64,000 nt of DNA from Streptomyces sp. SLBN-118 (GTDB lineage: Bacteria > Actinomycetota > Actinomycetes > Streptomycetales > Streptomycetaceae): positions 2,728,001-2,792,000 of the forward strand of contig NZ_VFNP01000002.1 of the NCBI RefSeq assembly GCF_006715635.1. The letters are read 5' to 3'. The notes below the pieces were generated by a model. That model saw nothing but the letters and a program-made list of their open reading frames with translations. It had not been told where the DNA came from and ran no database searches. Below, piece by piece: positions 45,742-56,000 of the stretch. A program made the translations under genes and the position numbers. Numbering within the stretch: position 1 is the stretch's first letter; every line of letters begins with the position of its first letter.

Positions 45742-46188
45742 GCCGTCTCGGTCCACGGGTCCGTCGCCGCGGCGGCCGTCGCGCTCGGGTACACCCCGTC
45801 CGCCGTCTCGCAGCAGATCACCAAGCTGGAGCGGGAGACGCGTACGACTCTGCTGGAGCGCCGGGGGCGGGGCGTCGCGCTCACCGAGGAGGCGCGTCAC
45901 CTGGCCGCCACCGCACAGGAGTTGCTCGCCATTGTCGAGCGCGCCGAGACCACGCTGGAGGAGCGGCGGGGGCAGCCGACGGGGCGGCTCACGATCGGCG
46001 CCTTCGCCACGGCGGCGCGTGGTCTGCTGCCCGGGGTCCTCGCCGAACTGGGCCGCAGGCATCCCGGGCTCGACGTCCGGATGACCGAGGTCGACCCGCA
46101 TCTGTCCGTAGACCTGGTCGCCCGCGGCATGCTCGACGTGGCCGTGGCACACGACTGGGACATTGCGCCGCTGCCCGCGCCCGAGGGG
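45736..46188 (+). pseudogene. LysR-family regulator, N-terminal piece
   Basis: Reads LHAVSVHGSVAAAAVALGYTPSAVSQQ, the LysR HTH, and continues through the linker helix (ETRTTLLERRGRGVALTE) into the substrate-binding domain (LTIGAFATAARGLLPGVLAEL) up to PLPAPEG. The first eight or so residues, including the start codon, are missing; the frame before it is antisense EamA sequence. The gene is then interrupted by an IS607-family element, and continues at 48461. Confidence 0.85.
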
Positions 46189-46259
46189 TCTCCACCTGCT
46201 GGTCCTCGAAGTCGGGTAAGTGAGCGTAACCATGTATGGGTGAGTGTCGTTGTCGGAGC

Positions 46260-46835
46260 GTGAATCTGACGGAATGGGCGAAGACGCAGGGCGTGCATCC
46301 GCAGACCGCGTATCGCTGGTTCCGTGAGGGGACGTTGCCGGTACCGGCTCAGCGGGTCGGGCCACGCACGGTCCTGGTGAACATCGACGCGAACACCACG
46401 TCCGAGGCCATCGGCGGGCTGGGCCTGTATGCCCGTGTGTCCTCGCACGATCAGAAGACCGATCTGGAACGCCAGGTCGCTCGGCTCTGCGCGTGGGCAG
46501 CGAAGGCCGGTCACCGAGTTGTTCGTGTCGAGGCGGAGATCGCTTCCGGGATGAACGGCTGCCGTTCCAAGGCCCGGCGTCTGCTGGCCGACCCGCACGT
46601 GACCTGCGTGGTGGTGGAGCACAAGGACAGGCTCGGCCGGATGAACGTCGAGCTTGTCGAGGCCGCTTTGTCCGCGACGGGCCGTCGCCTGCTGGTCCTG
46701 GACGACGGCGAGGTCGAAGACGACCTGGTGCGGGACATGGTGGAGGTACTGACCTCGTTCTGCGCCCGCCTGTACGGGCGCAGGTCGGCGAAGAACCGCG
46801 CCCGCAAGGCACTGGAGGCCGCCAGGCGTGGCTGA
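46260..46835 (+). CDS. tnpA: IS607-family serine recombinase TnpA
   Basis: 191 aa from GTG 46260. The N-terminus is a MerR-like HTH (NLTEWAKTQGVHPQTAYRWF) and the rest a small serine recombinase with catalytic Ser61 in LYARVSSHDQKTDLERQV, and later VVEHKDRLGRMN and the C-terminal helix E. HTH before the catalytic domain is the reverse of resolvases and marks IS607 transposases. It looks intact. Its stop overlaps the GTG start of tnpB (46828). Confidence 0.93.
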   Translation: MNLTEWAKTQGVHPQTAYRWFREGTLPVPAQRVGPRTVLVNIDANTTSEAIGGLGLYARVSSHDQKTDLERQVARLCAWAAKAGHRVVRVEAEIASGMNGCRSKARRLLADPHVTCVVVEHKDRLGRMNVELVEAALSATGRRLLVLDDGEVEDDLVRDMVEVLTSFCARLYGRRSAKNRARKALEAARRG

Positions 46836-48454
46836 CCTCCGCCCGATCGCCGCGCCGTTCGTCGCTCTCGGCCCGTCCGGTGTGGCGGTACGTACCCGGC
46901 TGAAGGACCTCACGCCCGAGGATGAGAAGACTGCGCTTGGTGGGGGTGCACCTGGGCTCGCTCGCCTCGAAGGACCTCAAAGCGCGTTGCATGGACGGCC
47001 CGGAGCACTCCACCGAGTCATGGGCGGCCCGTAAGAGGGACCTGACGGCCGAGTCGTCGTCCAGGTGGGCCGGGTCGATCACGAAGGCCACGCATGACCA
47101 GTGGGCGCTCGCCCTGCGCGGCCAGGCCGCACACGTGCAGTCCCTCGAAGCCGGTATCACGACGATCCGTCACCGGCTGTCGCTGCCGGTCGGACAGAAA
47201 GGCACCAAGCGGGCTCCGGGCGGCTACCGCTCCGCGCACGAGTGGTTCCACAAAACACGCCGCCTGCATGTACTGGAGGACCGCCTCGAACAGGTTCGGG
47301 CCGACCGGGAAGCGGGCCGGGTGCATGTCGTGCGTGGCGGTAAACGTCTGCTGGGAACCCGCCACAACCTCGACACGGCGCAGCTCACCGAGACCCAGTG
47401 GCGCCGGCGGTGGGAAGCCGAGCGCTGGTTCCTCCAGGCGGACGGCGAGTCGGGGAAAAGGTTCGGCAACGAGACGATCCGCATCACGCCCCACGGCGAA
47501 GTATCGATCAAGATCCCGGCCCCGCTCGCCGACCTGGCGAACGCCAAGCACGGCCGGTACGTACTCACTGCGCAGGTACGCTTCCCTCACCGGGGGCAGG
47601 AGTGGGCCGACCGCGTGGAGGCCAACCGGGCCGTGGCCTACCGCATCCACTACGACACGGGGCGCGGGCGCTGGTACATGGACGCCTCCTGGCAGATCCC
47701 ACCCGCCAAGACCATCCCACTCCAAGCCGCCCTCGCCGATGGCGTGATCGGCGTGGACACCAACGCCGACCACCTCGCCGCATGGCGCTTGGACACTCAC
47801 GGCAACCCGATGGGCCGGCCGCGCCGCTTCTCCTACGACCTGTCCGGCAACGCCCAGCACCGCGACGCCCAAGTACGGCACGCCCTCACCCGGCTGCTGA
47901 ACTGGGCCAAGAGCTGCGGCGTCAAGGCCATCGCGGTCGAAGACCTCGACTTCCAGGCCGAGAAAACCAGAGAGAAGCACGGACGCAAGCGCCGATTCCG
48001 GCAGCTCATCTCCGGCATGCCGACCGGCAGGCTCCGCGCCCGGCTGACCTCCATGGCCGACGCCACAGGTATCGCGATCACCACCGTGGACCCCGCCTAC
48101 ACCAGCAAGTGGGGCGCCCAGCACTGGCAAAAGCCGATGGCCGGCCCCACCCGTAAGACCACCCGGCACGATGCGGCGAGCATCGCGATCGGACGACGCG
48201 CCCAGGGGCACCCGATCCGGCGACGGACGACACCGCCCCGTGCATACCAGAGCGATGTGCACGGGCATCGGACCGTCCAGGCCGACCGGCGTGCCCCCGG
48301 GCGTGAGGGACCCCGCCCCCGCATCCCCGGACCACGGACACGATCCGTGCTGCCGGACGCGGCGAGTACGCGGGCGACCAGGACATCCAAAACCGTTCGG
48401 GATGTCCGCAGTGACCAGGCATGGGTCCAAGACTCACTCCTGCTCACTGATTAG
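46828..48454 (+). pseudogene. tnpB: TnpB RNA-guided nuclease with N-terminal frameshift
   Basis: It starts at GTG 46828 in tnpA's tail: PFVALGPSGVAVRTRLKDLTPEDEK. Near 46932 the coding sense passes to another frame, LRLVGVHLGSLASKDLKARC, and continues to TAG at 48452-48454; one base too many at GAAGACTGCG would explain it. The RuvC-like residues are present: Asp in VIGVDTNADH, Glu in AIAVEDLDF and Asp in TRHDAASIA. Where most TnpB proteins have a CxxC zinc ribbon, this one has YTSKWGAQHWQKP without cysteines. A GTG or ATG start inside the second frame (ATG 46922) could still give a shortened protein. Confidence 0.75.
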
Positions 48455-48455
48455 G
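48381..48455 (+). ncRNA. Candidate omega/reRNA region of TnpB
   Basis: TnpB guide RNAs come from the 3' end of tnpB and run out past the element end. GGACATCC (48381-48388) pairs with GGATGTCC (48400-48407), the only strong stem here; the guide would begin right after the element edge, in AACGGTGGAGCAGG. The boundaries are inferred. Confidence 0.35.
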
Positions 48456-48460
48456 AACGG

Positions 48461-48879
48461 TGGAGCAGGCCGTCATCGGCGACGACCCCTGCGACCTGCT
48501 GGTACCGGAGGCGCATACGCTGGCAGCGCACGCGTCCGTACGCCGCGAGGATCTGGCGGGGCAGCGGTGGATCTGCCAGCCGCCGGGCACCGTGTGCCAC
48601 GACTGGCTGGTGCGTACGCTGCGCGCGGCCGGGTGCGAGCCCGATCTCGCGCACCGGGCCGAGGAGTACCACACCCAGCTCGCGCTGGTCGCGGCCGGAC
48701 TGGGCATCGCGCTGATCCCGCGACTCGGCCGGGGCACGCTGCCGGCAGGGGTGGTCGCGGTGGGCCTGGATCCCGTGCCGATGCGGCGGCTGTACGCGCT
48801 GTGGCGCGCGGGGGCGGCGCGGAGGCCGGCGATCACGGAGACGGTGGGGGTGCTGCGGGCGCGGTGGGCGGAGGGTTGA
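48461..48879 (+). pseudogene. LysR-family regulator, C-terminal piece
   Basis: Resumes the interrupted LysR protein with EQAVIGDDPCDLLVPEAH and runs through the second half of the effector domain (VAAGLGIALIPRLG) to the stop at 48879. It has no start and is separated from the N-terminal piece by the IS607 element, so no working regulator is made. Confidence 0.85.
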
Positions 48880-48893
48880 GGGCAGGGGGGTGA

Positions 48894-48931
48894 GGGCGGC
48901 GTCCGGGGTGGGCGCGCCCCGGACGCCGCCC
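48894..48931 (+). terminator. Terminator of the LysR gene
   Basis: A perfect 15-bp stem (48894-48908 with 48917-48931) 14 nt after the LysR stop. Confidence 0.88.
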
Positions 48932-49079
48932 CCAGGCGGCCCCCGTCCCGGTGACCTTCCGCGCGCCGCGCCGTCCTTTGTCTTGCCACGCTCTTGACCT
49001 GGCAGTAATTTTCGGGCTATCCGTGTGTCCTTGGAAGTTTCCTTCAACTCCCTTGTCGAGCAAGGCCGGAAGGAGCCCC

Positions 49080-50897
49080 ATGCACGACCGGAGCCTCACC
49101 CGACGCACCCTCCTCACCGCGACCGCCGCGACCGCTGTGGCGGCGGGCGCCGTCGTCGGCGCCTCCCCCGCACTCGCCCTCCCCTCGCACCGCGACCGCC
49201 TCAAGCGGCTGATCTCCCGGATGAGCCTGGAGGAGAAGGTCGGCCAGCTCTTCGTGATGCGGGTGTACGGGCACTCCGCGACCACCCCCGACCAGGCCGA
49301 CATGGAGCTGAACCTCAAGGAGATGGGCGTCCGCTCGGCCGCGGAGCTGGTCGCGGCGTACCACGTCGGCGGCATCATCTACTTCTCCTGGGCGCACAAC
49401 ACCCGTGACCCGTACCAGATCGCCGACCTGTCCAACGGCATCCAGCGAGCCGGACTCGCGCAGTCCACTCCCGTACCGCTGCTGATCTCCACCGACCAGG
49501 AGCACGGCATCGTGGCCCGCGTGGGCAGACCCGCCACCCTGATGCCGGGTGCGATGGCCCTGGGCGCGGGCGGCTCCCGTTCCGCCGCCCGTACGGCGGG
49601 GCGGATCGCCGGGGCCGAGCTGGCCGCGATGGGTATCCGCCAGAACTACGCCCCCGTTGCCGACGTCAACGTCAATCCCGCCAACCCGGTCATCGGCGTC
49701 CGCTCCTTCGGTGCCGACCCCGATGCGGTGGCCGGCCTGGTCGCCGCTCAGGTGAAGGGCTATCAGAGCGCGGGCATCGCCGCGACGTCGAAGCACTTCC
49801 CGGGGCACGGCGACACCACCGTCGACAGTCACACGGGCATCCCCGTCATCACCCACACCCGCGCGCAGTGGGAGGAGACCGACGCCCCGCCGTTCCGGGC
49901 GGCGATCGCCGCCGGGATCGACTCGATCATGACGGCGCACATCCAGTTCCCCGCGCTGGACCCGAGCAACGACCCGGCCACGCTCTCACGCCCCATCCTC
50001 ACCGGCATCCTGCGCGAGGAACTGGGTTACGACGGTGTGGTGGTCACCGACGCGCTCAATATGCAGGGCGTGCGCGACAAGTACGGCGACAGCAGGGTGC
50101 CGGTGCTCGCGCTGAAGGCGGGCGTGGACCAGCTGCTCAACCCGCCGGACCTGGCCGTCGCCTGGAACGGCGTCCTCAATGCGGTCAAGAGCGGCGAGCT
50201 CACCGTGGCCCGCCTCGACGAATCGATCCTGCGCATCCTGCTCCTGAAGGAGAAACTGGGCCTGTTCCGCGACCCGTTCGTCTCCCGGCGCGACGTGGAG
50301 CGCACCGTCGGCGCCCGCGCGCATCTCGCGGCGGCCGACCGGATCGCCGAGGGGACCACGACCCTGCTGGTCAACGAGGACGGGCTGCTGCCGCTGGACA
50401 GGCGCAGCCGGCGCAGTCTCCTGGTGGTCGGGGCCGATCCGGCCTCGCCCACCGGGACGACCGGCCCGCCGACCTCCGTACTGGCGCAGGCGCTGACCGA
50501 ACTGGGCTTCGCCGCGACCGCATTGTCCACCGGGATCACGCCGACGGCCGCGAAGATCGAAGAGGCGGCCCTGGCGGTGGGCGGCAAGGACGCGGTGATC
50601 GTCTGCACCTACAACGTCACGGCGGCGAGCCCGCAGCGGACGCTGGTGGCCCGGCTCGCCGCGACCGGTGTGCCCGTGGTCGCCGTCGCCATCCGCAATC
50701 CGTACGACGTCGCCCAGCTCACCGGCGTAGGGGCGGCACTCGCCACGTACTGCTGGACCGATGTCGAACTGCGCGCGGCGGCCCGGGTGATCGCGGGCCA
50801 CGCCGACCCGGAGGGGAAGCTTCCGGTGCCGGTGCAGCGCGCGGACGATCCGCTTCAGGTGCTGTATCCCATCGGCTACGGCCTGTCGTACGACTGA
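49080..50897 (+). CDS. Secreted beta-N-acetylhexosaminidase (GH3, NagZ-type)
   Basis: 605 aa. A twin-arginine-like signal (LTRRTLLTATAATAVAAG to ALAL) points to Tat export. The GH3 domain has TDQEHGIVARVG, the NagZ-specific loop KHFPGHGDTTVDSH with the acid/base Asp-His pair, and nucleophile Asp in VVVTDALNMQGV. The C-terminal GH3_C domain follows (TLLVNEDGLLPL). It removes N-acetylglucosamine from chitin or muropeptide fragments. GGAAGGAG precedes ATG 49080. Monocistronic, with a terminator shared with the convergent S28 peptidase. Confidence 0.94.
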   Translation: MHDRSLTRRTLLTATAATAVAAGAVVGASPALALPSHRDRLKRLISRMSLEEKVGQLFVMRVYGHSATTPDQADMELNLKEMGVRSAAELVAAYHVGGIIYFSWAHNTRDPYQIADLSNGIQRAGLAQSTPVPLLISTDQEHGIVARVGRPATLMPGAMALGAGGSRSAARTAGRIAGAELAAMGIRQNYAPVADVNVNPANPVIGVRSFGADPDAVAGLVAAQVKGYQSAGIAATSKHFPGHGDTTVDSHTGIPVITHTRAQWEETDAPPFRAAIAAGIDSIMTAHIQFPALDPSNDPATLSRPILTGILREELGYDGVVVTDALNMQGVRDKYGDSRVPVLALKAGVDQLLNPPDLAVAWNGVLNAVKSGELTVARLDESILRILLLKEKLGLFRDPFVSRRDVERTVGARAHLAAADRIAEGTTTLLVNEDGLLPLDRRSRRSLLVVGADPASPTGTTGPPTSVLAQALTELGFAATALSTGITPTAAKIEEAALAVGGKDAVIVCTYNVTAASPQRTLVARLAATGVPVVAVAIRNPYDVAQLTGVGAALATYCWTDVELRAAARVIAGHADPEGKLPVPVQRADDPLQVLYPIGYGLSYD

Positions 50898-50921
50898 CCA
50901 CCGGAAAGAGGCGACAAGCCG

Positions 50922-50973
50922 GTGGGCTGCGCCCGTCGCCTGTGAGGATCCCTCGGCGGCGGGCACAGCCCAC
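50922..50973. terminator. Bidirectional terminator
   Basis: GTGGGCTGCGCCCGTCGCC (50922-50940) pairs imperfectly (two mismatches) with 50955-50973. It lies between the stops of two convergent genes. Confidence 0.85.
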
Positions 50974-50984
50974 TCAGCAGTGCG

Positions 50985-52418
50985 TTACGGCCGCAGGGCC
51001 GGTTCCCGCTCGATGTCGCGCTTGTCGAGCTTCGCGTCGTACGTGGTCAGCGGCTTCGCCTTCGCCTCGTCCTGCTGGACGGCGGCCGGGGCGACGCCCG
51101 CCCACTTCAGGATCGCGGCAGTGGCGGCCGCCTTCTGGTCGGGCACCAGACGGGCCACGTTGGCGCCGTGGTTGGCACCCGGAGCGACGTACACATGGCT
51201 GTCGCGGGTGCCGCTGCCCGGCCGGAACTGCTCCGAGCCCCACGGGTCGTTCTCGCCGTAGACGAACAGCATCTGGTTGGCGTTGTGCCGCACCCAGGTG
51301 TCCACGTCGCGCATGACCCACGGCTTGAAGCGCATCGGGATGTCACGCGGCACGAAGTTCCGAGGCGGCTGGTACCCGTACCGGGTCAGGCCACTGAGGT
51401 GCGGCTGCTTGATGTCGGGCGAGCCCAGCTCGGTGCCTGCCTGGTAGTAGTACGGGGTGTACGTCTCCAGGCCCTGGTCGGTGTAGGCGGAGAAGCCGGA
51501 GATCGCGTCGATGCTGTCGTAGATCTCCTGGTCGCCGGCGGTCGCGGCGACCGGGATCGATCCGCAGTCGGCCAGCAGGCTGTACTGCCAGAAGGCCCAG
51601 ACATAGTCGAGGACGACCGCCTCGTACGCCTTGTCGAGGCTGCCGACGGTCTTGAAGGTGTAACCCTCGGCGGTCGCGTACGCCTGGTACTTGGCCTCCA
51701 GCGGCTCGCGCCGCACCAGGGCCTCGCGCTGGACCGCGTTCAGCTTGTCGCGGCACTCCTTGGTGCCGACCTTCTCGAAGAACCGGTCGTAGGCCGAGTC
51801 CTCCTTGTTCACCACGTCGTTGGGCGCGACGTACGCGACGACGCCGTCCATGTCCCGCGGGTAGTAGCGCTCGAAGTAGGTGGCCGTCATGCCGCCCTTG
51901 GAGGCGCCGGTGGCGAGCCACTTCTTGGTGTAGATCTTCTTCAGCGCCGTGAAGACCCGGTGCTGGTCGCTGGCGGCCTGCCAGATGTCCAGCTTCGACC
52001 AGTTCGCCGGGTCGGGCCTGGACGGGGTGAAGAACCGATACTCCAGGGAGACCTGGTTGCCGTCGATGATCGCCGTCGGCTCACTGCGGCGTGGCGTGGT
52101 GCTCACGTTGTAGCCGGAGGTGAAGAAGACGGTGGGGCGGCTGGTGTCCTTGTGCAGCAGGGTGATCCGCTGCTTGAACGTGCCCTTGTCGGGGTGCCGG
52201 TGATCGACCGGCTGCGTGTAGTTGAGGACGAAGTACCGGTAACCCGGGTACGGCTTCTCCTCGATGAGACTCATGCCCTCGATCGCGAGGATCCGGTCCT
52301 TGATGTCCGTCCCGGCTGTCGGCTCCGCGGCGGTAGCCGCACTCGCCGTCGCACCGGCCGCACTCATGGTGCCAATGAGCACCACGAGCGACAGCAGCCA
52401 TCTGAGCGCCTTGCGCAT
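50985..52418 (-). CDS. Secreted S28-family serine peptidase (tripeptidyl aminopeptidase-like)
   Basis: 477 aa. It has a Sec signal peptide (MRKALRWLLSLVVLIG to ASAA). Nucleophile Ser is in WLATGASKGGMTAT; the acid and His are probably in VYGENDPWG and APGANHGANV near the C-terminus. The family (PS-10/S28 in Streptomyces, related to Slp/Tap tripeptidyl aminopeptidases) clips peptides from the N-terminus outside the cell. Cys residues (KECRDKL, LADCGSI) may form a disulfide. It has its own transcription unit. Confidence 0.9.
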   Translation of the reverse strand: MRKALRWLLSLVVLIGTMSAAGATASAATAAEPTAGTDIKDRILAIEGMSLIEEKPYPGYRYFVLNYTQPVDHRHPDKGTFKQRITLLHKDTSRPTVFFTSGYNVSTTPRRSEPTAIIDGNQVSLEYRFFTPSRPDPANWSKLDIWQAASDQHRVFTALKKIYTKKWLATGASKGGMTATYFERYYPRDMDGVVAYVAPNDVVNKEDSAYDRFFEKVGTKECRDKLNAVQREALVRREPLEAKYQAYATAEGYTFKTVGSLDKAYEAVVLDYVWAFWQYSLLADCGSIPVAATAGDQEIYDSIDAISGFSAYTDQGLETYTPYYYQAGTELGSPDIKQPHLSGLTRYGYQPPRNFVPRDIPMRFKPWVMRDVDTWVRHNANQMLFVYGENDPWGSEQFRPGSGTRDSHVYVAPGANHGANVARLVPDQKAAATAAILKWAGVAPAAVQQDEAKAKPLTTYDAKLDKRDIEREPALRP

Positions 52419-52532
52419 TCACCCTCCCCTTGGTTCACCTGTGGTCGCGGTGAACCTAGCGGGGGCAACACCCGCCCCGCCAGCCCCAGTTGGGATCGGC
52501 CGGTCTGACCAGGTGTCATACGGAGGGCGAAG

Positions 52533-52946
52533 TCAGCACAGGATCCAGCCGGTCGAACGCGAGATGCCCGCGATCGAACCGGTGACCCGGACACAGCGGT
52601 TGAGCGCGTGGACCGTGACGGGGCCCGCCTGGCGGATGAAATGGCCCTCGTCGACGGCGGCCCGGCCGCCGCGTGCCTGGAGCGAGATGGACATGACCCG
52701 CCGCACGCCGGGCTTCCTCGCCACGGTCATGGCGCAGGCGTACTGCCGGTTCTTGTAGACCCGCAGCTCACCGGTGGCGAACTTGACGGTCTTCAGCGGT
52801 CGGCCGCTGCACGTGGAGGCGACGGCTTCGGCGTTTGACGCGCCGGGTCCGGCCAGTGTGAGCACTCCTGCTGCCATGAACACGGCGACACCCTGCGCGA
52901 GCAGCCGCCGTCGCCCCAGTCGTTTGTTCCCCGCCTCACCGAACAC
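52533..52946 (-). CDS. Small secreted protein of unknown function
   Basis: 137 aa. RLGRRRLLAQGVAVFMAAGVLTL followed by GASNAEA is a Tat- or Sec-type signal, giving a mature protein of about 95 residues. Three spaced Cys residues in the mature part (STCSG, YACAM, NRCVRV) and a final Cys suggest two disulfides. It has no close relative that I know; the beta-rich pattern fits small Streptomyces surface proteins. It lies between the S28 peptidase and the ABC exporter, both also minus-strand but apparently separate. Confidence 0.7.
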   Translation of the reverse strand: MFGEAGNKRLGRRRLLAQGVAVFMAAGVLTLAGPGASNAEAVASTCSGRPLKTVKFATGELRVYKNRQYACAMTVARKPGVRRVMSISLQARGGRAAVDEGHFIRQAGPVTVHALNRCVRVTGSIAGISRSTGWILC

Positions 52947-53025
52947 GCTCGCACCCCTTTGTCACGGCCCCGTACATGCGTACGACGCAGCGGGGCTTCC
53001 TACGGTTGCGATATCCGGCGATCCG

Positions 53026-56000
53026 TCATACCGCGGCGGGCTCGTCCTCCCCGATGAAGGTGCGCCAGAGCGTGGCGTAGCGCCCGCCCAGGGCGAGGAG
53101 TTCGTCGTGCGTACCGTCCTCGACGACCTTTCCGCCGTCCATCACGACCACCCGGTCCGCCCGGGCCGCCGTGGTCAGGCGGTGGGCGACGACCAGCGTG
53201 GTGCGGCGGCCCGTCAGCCGGTCCGTGGCCTGGTTGACCTGGGCCTCGGTGGCCAGGTCCAGGGCGGCGGTCGCCTCGTCGAGCAGCAGGATGTCCGGGT
53301 CCACGAGCTCGGCTCGGGCGAGCGCGATCAGCTGGCGCTGGCCCGCAGAGAGGTTGCGGCCGCGCTCGGAGACCTCGTGCAGGTAGCCGCCGTCGAGGGT
53401 GGCGATCATGTCGTGGGCGCCGACCGCGCGGGCCGCCGCCTCCACTTCGGCGTCGCTCGCTCCGGGGCGGCCGTAGGCGATGGCGTCCCGGACGTTCCCC
53501 TCGAAGAGGTACGCCTCCTGGGGGACGACGCCGAGCCGGTGACGGTAGGCCGTCAGATCCAGCTCGCGCAGATCGGTGCCGTCGGCGGTGACCCGGCCGC
53601 CGGTCGGGTCGTAGAACCGCGCGACCAGCTTGACGAGTGTCGACTTGCCCGCGCCGGTCTCGCCGACGAAGGCGACGGTCTGGCCGGCCGGTATGCGCAG
53701 GTCGATCGAGTTCAGGGCCGCCTCGTCGTCCCCGTAGGCGAAGTCGACGTTCTCGAAGGCGATCTCGCCGCTCAGCGAGCGCACGTCGAGAGGCGCCTTC
53801 GATGTGGCGGTCGACGTCGGCTCCTGGAGGAGCTCCTGGATACGGCCCAGCGACACCGTCGCCTGCTGGTATCCGTCGAAGACCTGCGAGAGCTGCTGCA
53901 CGGGCGCGAAGAACAGGTCGATGTAGAGGAGGTAGGCGACCAGCGCGCCGGTGGTGAGAGTGCCCGCCTCGACCCGGCCCGAGCCGACGATCAGCACGGC
54001 CGCCACGGCCACCGAGGACAGCAGCTGAACGAAGGGGAAGTAGACCGAGATCAGCCACTGGCCGCGCACCCGGGCCCGGCGGTAGCTGTCGCTGCGGCCG
54101 GCGAACCTGTCCGCGCCGTCGCGCTCGCGCCGGAACGCCTGCACGATCCTCAGCCCGGACACGGACTCCTGGAGGTCGGCGTTGACGACACTGATGCGTT
54201 CACGGGCCAGTTCGTAGGCCTTGACGCTCTTCTTGCGGAAGAAGTACGTGCCGACGATCAGCACCGGCAGGGTCGCGAAGACGACCAGCGCCAGCTGAAG
54301 GTCGATGACCAGCAGGACGACCATGATGCCGAAGAAGGTGACCACCGAGACGAATGCGGTGACCAGGCCCGTCTGCAGGAACGTGGACAGGGCGTCCACG
54401 TCCGTCGTCATCCGGGTCATGATCCGGCCGGTCAGCTCGCGCTCGTAGTAGTCGAGTCCGAGCCGCTGGAGCTGCGCGAAGATCTTCAGGCGCAGGGAGT
54501 ACAGCACGCGCTCGCCGGTGCGCCCGGTCATCCGGGTCTCGCCGATCTGGGCCAGCCACTGCACGATCACACTCGCCAGCGCCAGCAGGGACGCCGCCCA
54601 CACCGCGCCGAGCGCCAGCTGTTCGACGCCCTCGTCGATTCCGTGCCGGATCATCACGGGCAGCAGCAGGCCCATGCCCGCGTCGGTCGCCACCAGCAGC
54701 AGGCTGATCAGCAGGGGCAGGCCGAAGCCGCGCAGCAGTCGGCGCAGGCCGTAGGTCTGCTCGGGACGTACGGCACGCGCCTCGTCGATCCGGGGGGTGT
54801 CGGTCGCCGGGGGCAGCGCCTCGACCTGGGCGAGCAGCTCGGGGGTGGCACCGGGTGCCGCCGACTCCCGGTCCCTTTCACCGCGCTCCCACAGGCGGGG
54901 CGTGATGCCGCGCTCGACGTCGAACTCGGCTTCCAGCTCGTCCCGTACGGTGTGGTCCTCTTCCGGTTCCGCGGCGGGCGGCGGGGTGTGTCCCGGCGAT
55001 ACGCCGCCGAGTCCGTCCGGGTCGGTCAGCAGCCGCCGGTACAGGGCCGAGCGCCGGGTCAGCTCCTCGTGCGTACCGATGTCGGCGAGGCGTCCGCCGT
55101 CGAGGACCGCGATCCGGTCGGCGAGACCGAGGGTGGAGCGGCGGTGGGCGATCAGCAGGGTGGTCCGGCCGGCCATGACGCTGCGCAGCGCCTCGTGGAT
55201 CTCGTGCTCGACACGGGCGTCGACGGCCGAGGTGGCGTCGTCCAGGAGCAGCAGCCTGGGGTCGGTGAGGATCGCGCGGGCGAGCGCGATGCGCTGGCGC
55301 TGGCCGCCGGAGAGGGTGAGGCCGTGTTCGCCGACCTTGGTGTCGTAGCCCTCGGGCAGCTCGGCGATGAAGCGGTCGGCCTGGGCGGCGCGGGCGGCGG
55401 TCTCGATCTCTTCCTGGGAGGCGTCCGGCTTTCCGTACGCGATGTTCCTCCGCACGGTGTCGGAGAAGAGGAAGCTGTCCTCCGGCACCAGGCCGATGGC
55501 GGCGCGCAGGGAATCCAGGGTCAGCTCGCGCACGTCGTGACCGCCGACCAGGACGGCGCCGTGCGTCACGTCGTAGAAGCGGGGCAGGAGCAGCGAGACC
55601 GTGGACTTGCCGCTGCCGGAGGAGCCGACGACGGCGACGGTCTCGCCCGGCCGTATCTCCAGCGAGAAGCCGTCCAGGACGGGGCGCTGCTCGTCGTATC
55701 CGAAGGTCACGTCGTCGAACTCGACCGTCGCGGGCGCGTGGGCGGGGAGTTGTTTGGTGCCGTCCTGCATCGTCGGCTCGGTGTCGATGAGCTCCAGTAC
55801 GCGTTCGACACCGGCACGGGCCTGCTGTCCGACGGTCAGCACCACGGCGAGCATCCGGACCGGGCCGACGAGTTGCGCCAGATAGGTCGAGAAAGCGACA
55901 AACGTGCCGAGGGTGATCTGGCCCCGGGTGGCCAGCCAGCCGCCGAGCGCCAGCATCGCGACCTGTCCGAGCGCGGGGACGGCCTGCAGCGCGGGGGTGT

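Larger units (their letters stand above)
46189..48455 (+). mobile_element. IS607-family insertion sequence
   Basis: About 2.27 kb carrying a serine-recombinase tnpA and an overlapping tnpB, the defining layout of the IS607 family. It splits a LysR gene. IS607 elements insert at GG without a target duplication. GG occurs at two candidate left edges (46187-46188 and 46214-46215) and two right edges (48454-48455 and 48459-48460), and I cannot settle which; either pairing leaves a 1-nt frame discrepancy in the LysR gene. There are no long terminal inverted repeats, only AGTGAGC near each end in opposite orientation. Confidence 0.88.

Noticed and set aside
47018..48430. Minus-strand frame of 470 codons inside the IS607 element
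   Set aside because: Antisense of tnpB; no family resemblance and no ribosome site.
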